From positions 45,484 to 109,483 of the forward strand of contig JBBRAB010000015.1 in the NCBI GenBank assembly GCA_038207155.1: a stretch of 64,000 nucleotides of DNA, given 5' to 3'. Shown piece after piece: positions 60,002 to 64,000 of the stretch. The position numbers and the translations under genes were made by a program. Every line of letters starts with the position of its first letter. The first letter of the stretch is position 1. The notes beneath the pieces were generated by a model. That model had not been told where the DNA came from and did not search any database. It saw only the letters and a program-made list of their open reading frames with translations. The DNA comes from FEN-1139 sp038207155. GTDB taxonomy: Bacteria; Myxococcota_A; Polyangia; Polyangiales; Polyangiaceae.

Positions 60002-61777
60002 TTAGGCTCCCATCCGGCGTGTGCGAGTTCCGCCCATGGCCTTGGCAAACTGGGCCGAGGTGGAAGCGAGCATGGCTTGGTAACGAGTCGGTTCAAAGAT
60101 CAGCCGCACCATCGCGACGGTCGCCCAAAGGCTGGCGCCGACGACTACAAGCTCGGTCACGTCAGCCGCGTACGCCAGGCCGCGCTCCATCGAAGCGCCG
60201 CCCTCTGCGGCCACCAGGACCAGCAAGCCCGTAATCATCACGTTGCCGAGTGACGCCGGCAAAAGCACGCGCCAACTCAGCTTCATCAGCTGGTCGTAGC
60301 GGAAGCGCGGCAGGGTCCAGCGAATCAGCAGCTGGAGCCAACAGAGCAATAACGTCTTTCCGATGAAGGCCAGCACGCCGAGCAGAACCACCACCAGGTG
60401 CGGCAGCGGCTGGGCAAACAGCACTTCCTGACCCAACGTCACGCGCAGCCCCGAAGCATCGAAGAACGGCAGGTGCCAGCCCCCGAGGAACAGCGCCGAT
60501 ATGAGCGCGGAGGAGGTCACCACCGTGACGTACTCGGCGAAGAAGAACATCGCGAACTTCATGCCCGAATACTCCGTAAAGTATCCGGCGACGATCTCGC
60601 TCTCGCCCTCGGGGATGTCGAAGGGGATGCGCTTGGACTCGGCGATAGCGGCAGCGAAAAACAGGATAAATCCGAGAGGCTGAACGAAGATCCCCCAGCT
60701 GTTGGCGGCTTGCCAGGCCACCATGAGATCGACGCGCAGGGTGCCGTAGATCATCAGCGCTCCGACCAGCGTCAAACCGAGGGTGACCTCGTAGGAGACC
60801 ATTTGGCTGGCCGCGCGAATGGCCCCGAGCAGGCTGTACTTATTGTTCGAGGCCCAGCCGCCGACAACCGCGCCAATGATACCGAGCCCCGCCAGGGCGA
60901 GGTAAAATAGCAGGCCGGAATCAACGTCGAGTACCTGAAGCGACAGGGTCTGACCGGTGCAGACGGCCGTGGCCGGACCGAACAGAGTAGACCAGTCCCC
61001 CGGCACACCCAGGCAGAGCGGAGCACCGAACGGCACCACCGCGAGCAAGACCAAAACCGGAAAAAACGAGATGATTGGGGCGATCGCGTGCAGGAGCTTA
61101 TCTGCGGTTGGCGGGATGAAGTCCTCTTTGAAAATCGACTTCAAACCGTCCGCCACGGGGTGCATAATACCAGCGAGCCGCAACCCGACCTGCTTTTCAC
61201 GCGCGCAGTTCATCGCGGTGTAAAACGCACCGCCCAGGACTGCGACGGCCAGGATCGCAGGACCCGAGCCAGCGCCGAGCCGCGTGAGCGTCACGGCGTA
61301 CTCGCTGCCACGCAGGCCGAGGAACGCGAACAACGAAATCAGGTGGGCGACCAGGCCCGCGGCTGCGGCAGAGCGAGGCTGGATCTGCTGAAATAACAGG
61401 TCGATCGAGCTTGCCACTCCCAGACTGCGCACGCGCCCGGCGATGCCAGCGGCGGTTGCCCAAACCGACAGGATCGCGAGCTGCGAGAAGACCAGAGCCT
61501 CCGTCGGGGTTGGGGCTTCGCGTCGGGCAAGCACCAGCCACCAACCGGCGGCTCCGGCAATGGCCAGAGCAGGCAGCAACGCCATCACGGCGGCGAACTT
61601 GCCCGGAAGGAAGATCACCGCGCGGTTCGGACCCACGCGGTCCTGGATCATCGAGCCCTGACGCCGATCGGCCCAGGTGAGAAGCACCGCGGCGGTCATC
61701 GAGAACATCGCGACGAAAAGCGCCTTGCCCACAATCAGAAGGGCCGGAAGAAACTCCCGCAGTCTGTCCATGCTCAT
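60002..61777 (-). CDS. nuoH: NADH-quinone oxidoreductase subunit H with large insertion
   Basis: 591 residues; NuoH usually has 320-420. It forms the quinone-entry part of complex I. The start (ADRRQGSMIQDRVGPNRA) is standard to residue 53 and resumes at about 197 with VGLRLAGIMHPVADGLKSIF. Between them lie about 144 extra residues with four or more hydrophobic helices. The rest is canonical: WASNNKYSLLGAIRAASQM, RIPFDIPEGESEIVAGY and EYSGMKFAMFF. The start overlaps the nuoG stop (ATGA). No frameshift or stop marks the insertion, so it is part of the protein. Confidence 0.93.
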   Translation of the reverse strand: MSMDRLREFLPALLIVGKALFVAMFSMTAAVLLTWADRRQGSMIQDRVGPNRAVIFLPGKFAAVMALLPALAIAGAAGWWLVLARREAPTPTEALVFSQLAILSVWATAAGIAGRVRSLGVASSIDLLFQQIQPRSAAAAGLVAHLISLFAFLGLRGSEYAVTLTRLGAGSGPAILAVAVLGGAFYTAMNCAREKQVGLRLAGIMHPVADGLKSIFKEDFIPPTADKLLHAIAPIISFFPVLVLLAVVPFGAPLCLGVPGDWSTLFGPATAVCTGQTLSLQVLDVDSGLLFYLALAGLGIIGAVVGGWASNNKYSLLGAIRAASQMVSYEVTLGLTLVGALMIYGTLRVDLMVAWQAANSWGIFVQPLGFILFFAAAIAESKRIPFDIPEGESEIVAGYFTEYSGMKFAMFFFAEYVTVVTSSALISALFLGGWHLPFFDASGLRVTLGQEVLFAQPLPHLVVVLLGVLAFIGKTLLLCWLQLLIRWTLPRFRYDQLMKLSWRVLLPASLGNVMITGLLVLVAAEGGASMERGLAYAADVTELVVVGASLWATVAMVRLIFEPTRYQAMLASTSAQFAKAMGGTRTRRMGA

Positions 61778-63354
61778 GATTCGGAGCCTCTCTGAAGCTC
61801 GGAGCTAAGAAGGCTAGCCCTCAGCTCATCACTGCTGTTCCACGAAGGCTCGAGTCCGAGACCCTTCGCGAGCTGCTGTACCCAGCGCGTCACCGGCGAG
61901 CAGTCTCCGGGTGCCGGCACGATGCCGTCGGACTGTTGCGCCAGGCCCGCGTGGTTCACGTAGGTCCCGTTGACCTCGAGGGGGGCGGAGGCCGGAAGCA
62001 CCACCTTGGCGCCGCTTAGCAAGGGGCCCTCGTGCGCCGTAAGAAGGATCCGCTCAACCTTGGTGTCGGCCAGGGCCGCAGCGTCCGCGACCAGCTTGGT
62101 CTCGGACCCAAGTCCGAGCACCAGCGTGACCGAGCCCGACTTGGCGGCTGCCACCAGCTCAGCGAACGGTCGAGGTTCGCCCCCGAGCACCTGGCGAACA
62201 CCCACGGAATTGGGGTTCTTGTCCGCCAGCTGGAGAATCGCGTCGGCCTTGCCGGGGGCCCGCCCCGACTCGACCGCCAGCTCTGCCCCGAGCGCACGCC
62301 CGAGCCAGGCCAGGGCGGCGTTGTCCTCAAGCGAGAACTCTGCACCGAGGATCAGAGCCAACCCCTTACCGCGCGCTGCGCCGAGGAGCTTTGTCGCCCG
62401 CTCGACCGCTGAGGCCGGTGTCGTCGGTTCCACGCCGAAGCGAGCCGACGTGACGCGCTGGTCGTAGAGACGGTGATAGCCAAGCATGCCGGCATCACAC
62501 ATCCAGTGACCGTTGACGGCCTCGTTTTCACGCGGGCGAACGCGATGGACCTGATTGGTGCGCGGATCGAAATCCACGAACTGATTGCAGCCCCGCTCGC
62601 AACCCGTGCAAACGCCCCGCCCTGTGCGCAGGAACCAAACCCGCGCCTTGAAGCGGAAATCGCTCGAGGTGAGCGCGCCGACCGGGCAGACATGCTCGGT
62701 CATCAGGGTGTAGTCGTGGTCGAGCTGACGGCCGGGTGCAACCGAGATCTCGTTGAGATTGCCGCGCTGGGTCACCTCGAGAACGGGATCCTTGGCGACC
62801 TCTTCGCACACGCGCACGCAGCGCGTGCACACGATGCAACGCTCGGCGTCGTAGACGATGGTGGGCCCGAAAACCACGCCCTTGGGCTTGTGGACGGGCT
62901 CGTCCCGCATGCGCTTTTTCTGCGCGCCGTGGTTGAGCCAATAGTCCTGCAGACGACACTCGCCGGCCTGATCGCAGATCGGGCAGTCGACGGGGTGGTT
63001 GAGCAGGAGCATTTCTTGGACTGCGGCGCGCGCCTTGGTGACGTGCGCGCTGGTCTGACTCAGGACTTCCAGCCCTTCAGCTGCCGCCTGCTGACAGGCT
63101 GGCGCGAGCTTGGGCTTCTGCTCCTTGACGTACTCTTTGAGGGCTGGATCCCAGCGCAGCACGTCGAGCATCATCGCCTTGCGGCCGGGCGGTGGCATCA
63201 GCTCCACCAGACACATGCGGCAGTTGGCAGCGACGCTCAGTCCGGGGTGCCAGCAGTAATGCGGGATATCAACGCCCGCGCGATGCGCGGCGCGAATGAT
63301 GGTGTCCCCAGGCTCGAAGGCAATCTCGTGGTCGTCTAACTTGAAGGTAGGCAT
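61774..63354 (-). CDS. nuoG: NADH-quinone oxidoreductase subunit G
   Basis: 526 residues from ATG 63354. The N-terminal 2Fe-2S domain (HYCWHPGLSVAANCRMC), the His-Cys3 cluster region (HPVDCPICDQAGEC), two Fe-S motifs (CIVCTRCVRVC, HVCPVGAL) and the Mo-bis-MGD-like 4Fe-4S set (CTGCERGCNQ) are present. The molybdopterin-like C-terminal part is much shorter than in E. coli NuoG (about 900 residues), a form common in bacteria outside the enterics. An earlier start at 63393 is less likely. Confidence 0.95.
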   Translation of the reverse strand: MPTFKLDDHEIAFEPGDTIIRAAHRAGVDIPHYCWHPGLSVAANCRMCLVELMPPPGRKAMMLDVLRWDPALKEYVKEQKPKLAPACQQAAAEGLEVLSQTSAHVTKARAAVQEMLLLNHPVDCPICDQAGECRLQDYWLNHGAQKKRMRDEPVHKPKGVVFGPTIVYDAERCIVCTRCVRVCEEVAKDPVLEVTQRGNLNEISVAPGRQLDHDYTLMTEHVCPVGALTSSDFRFKARVWFLRTGRGVCTGCERGCNQFVDFDPRTNQVHRVRPRENEAVNGHWMCDAGMLGYHRLYDQRVTSARFGVEPTTPASAVERATKLLGAARGKGLALILGAEFSLEDNAALAWLGRALGAELAVESGRAPGKADAILQLADKNPNSVGVRQVLGGEPRPFAELVAAAKSGSVTLVLGLGSETKLVADAAALADTKVERILLTAHEGPLLSGAKVVLPASAPLEVNGTYVNHAGLAQQSDGIVPAPGDCSPVTRWVQQLAKGLGLEPSWNSSDELRASLLSSELQRGSES

Positions 63355-63370
63355 CTGGGAACTCCGCGGC

Positions 63371-64000
63371 TCAGTGATCGCACTCGCCGCCAATCATGTT
63401 CAGAGAGCCAAAGCAGGGCACGACGTCGGCCATCATCTGCCCGGTCACGATGTGCTCGAGGCCACCGGTGATGTAAAAGCAGGGGGGTCGGATGCGTACG
63501 CGGTACGGGGTGCCGCTGCCGTCGCTCACGAGATAAAAGCCGAGCTCACCGTTGCCGCCCTCCGTGTAGGAGTAGACCTCGCCGGCGGGCAGTTTCAGGC
63601 CCTCCATGATGAGCTTAAAATGCTGAATGGTTCCTTCGATCGTCGAGTAGACCTCGGACTTTTCGGGTAGGACCACGCGCGGGTCATCCACGTTGACCGG
63701 GCCGCTGTCGGGCATGCGCTCGAGACACTGCTGGATGATGCGAGCGCTCTGACGGATCTCTTCGACGCGCACCATGAAGCGGTCGTAGCAGTCACCGGTC
63801 GAACCGACCGGCACGTCAAAATCAACCTCGCCGTACTTGAGGTACGGATGGGATTTGCGCACGTCGTAGGCCACGCCGCAGCCGCGCAGCGCGGGGCCGG
63901 TCCAGCCAAGCGACAGCGCGTCCCGGGCTGAGATGACGCCCACGTTCTGCAAGCGGTCGAGGAAGATGCGATTACCAATCAGGAGGCGCTCAACTTCGTC
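63371..64000 (-). CDS. nuoD: NADH-quinone oxidoreductase subunit D, C-terminal part (5' end outside window)
   Basis: The frame is open at the window edge, giving the last 209 residues of the 49-kDa subunit. Recognisable are RLQNVGVISARDALSLGWTGP, RGCGVAYDVRKSHPYLKY and the C-terminal CFGSLNMIGGECDH stretch, where the Asp and His line the quinone cavity. It precedes nuoG by 16 bp in the same operon (order D-G-H-I here). Confidence 0.95.
   Translation of the reverse strand, partial: DEVERLLIGNRIFLDRLQNVGVISARDALSLGWTGPALRGCGVAYDVRKSHPYLKYGEVDFDVPVGSTGDCYDRFMVRVEEIRQSARIIQQCLERMPDSGPVNVDDPRVVLPEKSEVYSTIEGTIQHFKLIMEGLKLPAGEVYSYTEGGNGELGFYLVSDGSGTPYRVRIRPPCFYITGGLEHIVTGQMMADVVPCFGSLNMIGGECDH

Noticed and set aside
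62473..63339. Long plus-strand open frame (288 codons)
   Set aside because: Antisense to nuoG, whose Fe-S motifs are complete.
1..64000. CRISPR arrays, insertion sequences, prophage or integrase genes
   Set aside because: No regularly spaced repeats, transposase motifs, or phage structural genes were found on either strand.

Overview
The window looks like chromosomal DNA of a myxobacterium, most likely of the Polyangiales (Sorangium, Polyangium or Chondromyces type). This is inferred from the very high GC, lipoproteins with long Gly/Ser/Ala linkers after the lipobox, FHA and Ser/Thr-kinase signalling proteins, an SdhCAB-type succinate dehydrogenase, secreted GH9 and GH18 polysaccharide hydrolases, and the branched-chain keto-acid dehydrogenase set. 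No rRNA gene, insertion sequence, CRISPR array or prophage was seen. One tRNA gene, Leu(CAA), is present.

Layout. 1-4.9 kb: 3' end of an RraB/DUF695-like gene, a GH9 lipoprotein, glyoxalase I, an unknown gene and miaE. 5.0-9.3 kb: sdhCAB with a clear terminator, then Fe superoxide dismutase. 9.4-13.1 kb: a METTL9/DREV-like methyltransferase, tRNA-Leu, a DciA-like gene and two paralogous FHA proteins separated by a duplicated 40-bp element. 13.3-17.7 kb: serC, purD, ddl and a deoxycytidylate-deaminase gene, with a headless lipoprotein remnant. 17.8-24.3 kb: envelope proteins (coiled-coil pair, PH-domain membrane protein, lipoprotein), an alpha/beta-hydrolase remnant and a GH18 lipoprotein.

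24.3-32.5 kb is the most distinctive block: seven head-to-tail overlapping genes behind one good sigma-70-like promoter. They encode a Gfo/Idh/MocA dehydrogenase, a CDP-alcohol phosphotransferase fused to GtrA, a class III aminotransferase, an Aur1/IPC-synthase-like PAP2 enzyme, an RND/MMPL exporter, a TetR regulator and PgpA. I infer a dedicated pathway that makes, attaches and exports an unusual, probably aminated, lipid head group.

32.5-35.5 kb is a decaying patch. It holds a zinc-ribbon fragment, a HigB toxin interrupted by TGA next to an intact HigA antitoxin, and an outer-membrane beta-barrel gene interrupted by TAG. 35.5-43.7 kb: purA-hisZ, a HemQ/chlorite-dismutase family gene, gph, a DUF4388-DnaJ protein, a diacylglycerol/sphingosine-kinase family gene, an unknown gene and obgE. 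43.7-49.0 kb: a translation and replication run on the minus strand (prs, rplY, pth, rpsF, rpsR, rplI, dnaB). 49.1-59.2 kb: a transmembrane Ser/Thr kinase, the branched-chain 2-oxoacid dehydrogenase (bkd E1-alpha, E1-beta, E2), a TerB-like gene, lipA, mtnA and gatB. 59.3-64.0 kb: the end of a complex I operon (nuoD partial, nuoG, nuoH, nuoI), with a NuoH enlarged by about 144 residues.

How the parts fit: lipA supplies the lipoyl group needed by the bkd E2. Bkd makes branched-chain acyl-CoA primers for iso-fatty acids, which would feed the lipids handled by the 24-32 kb cluster and the lipid kinase. Sdh and Nuo form the respiratory entry points.
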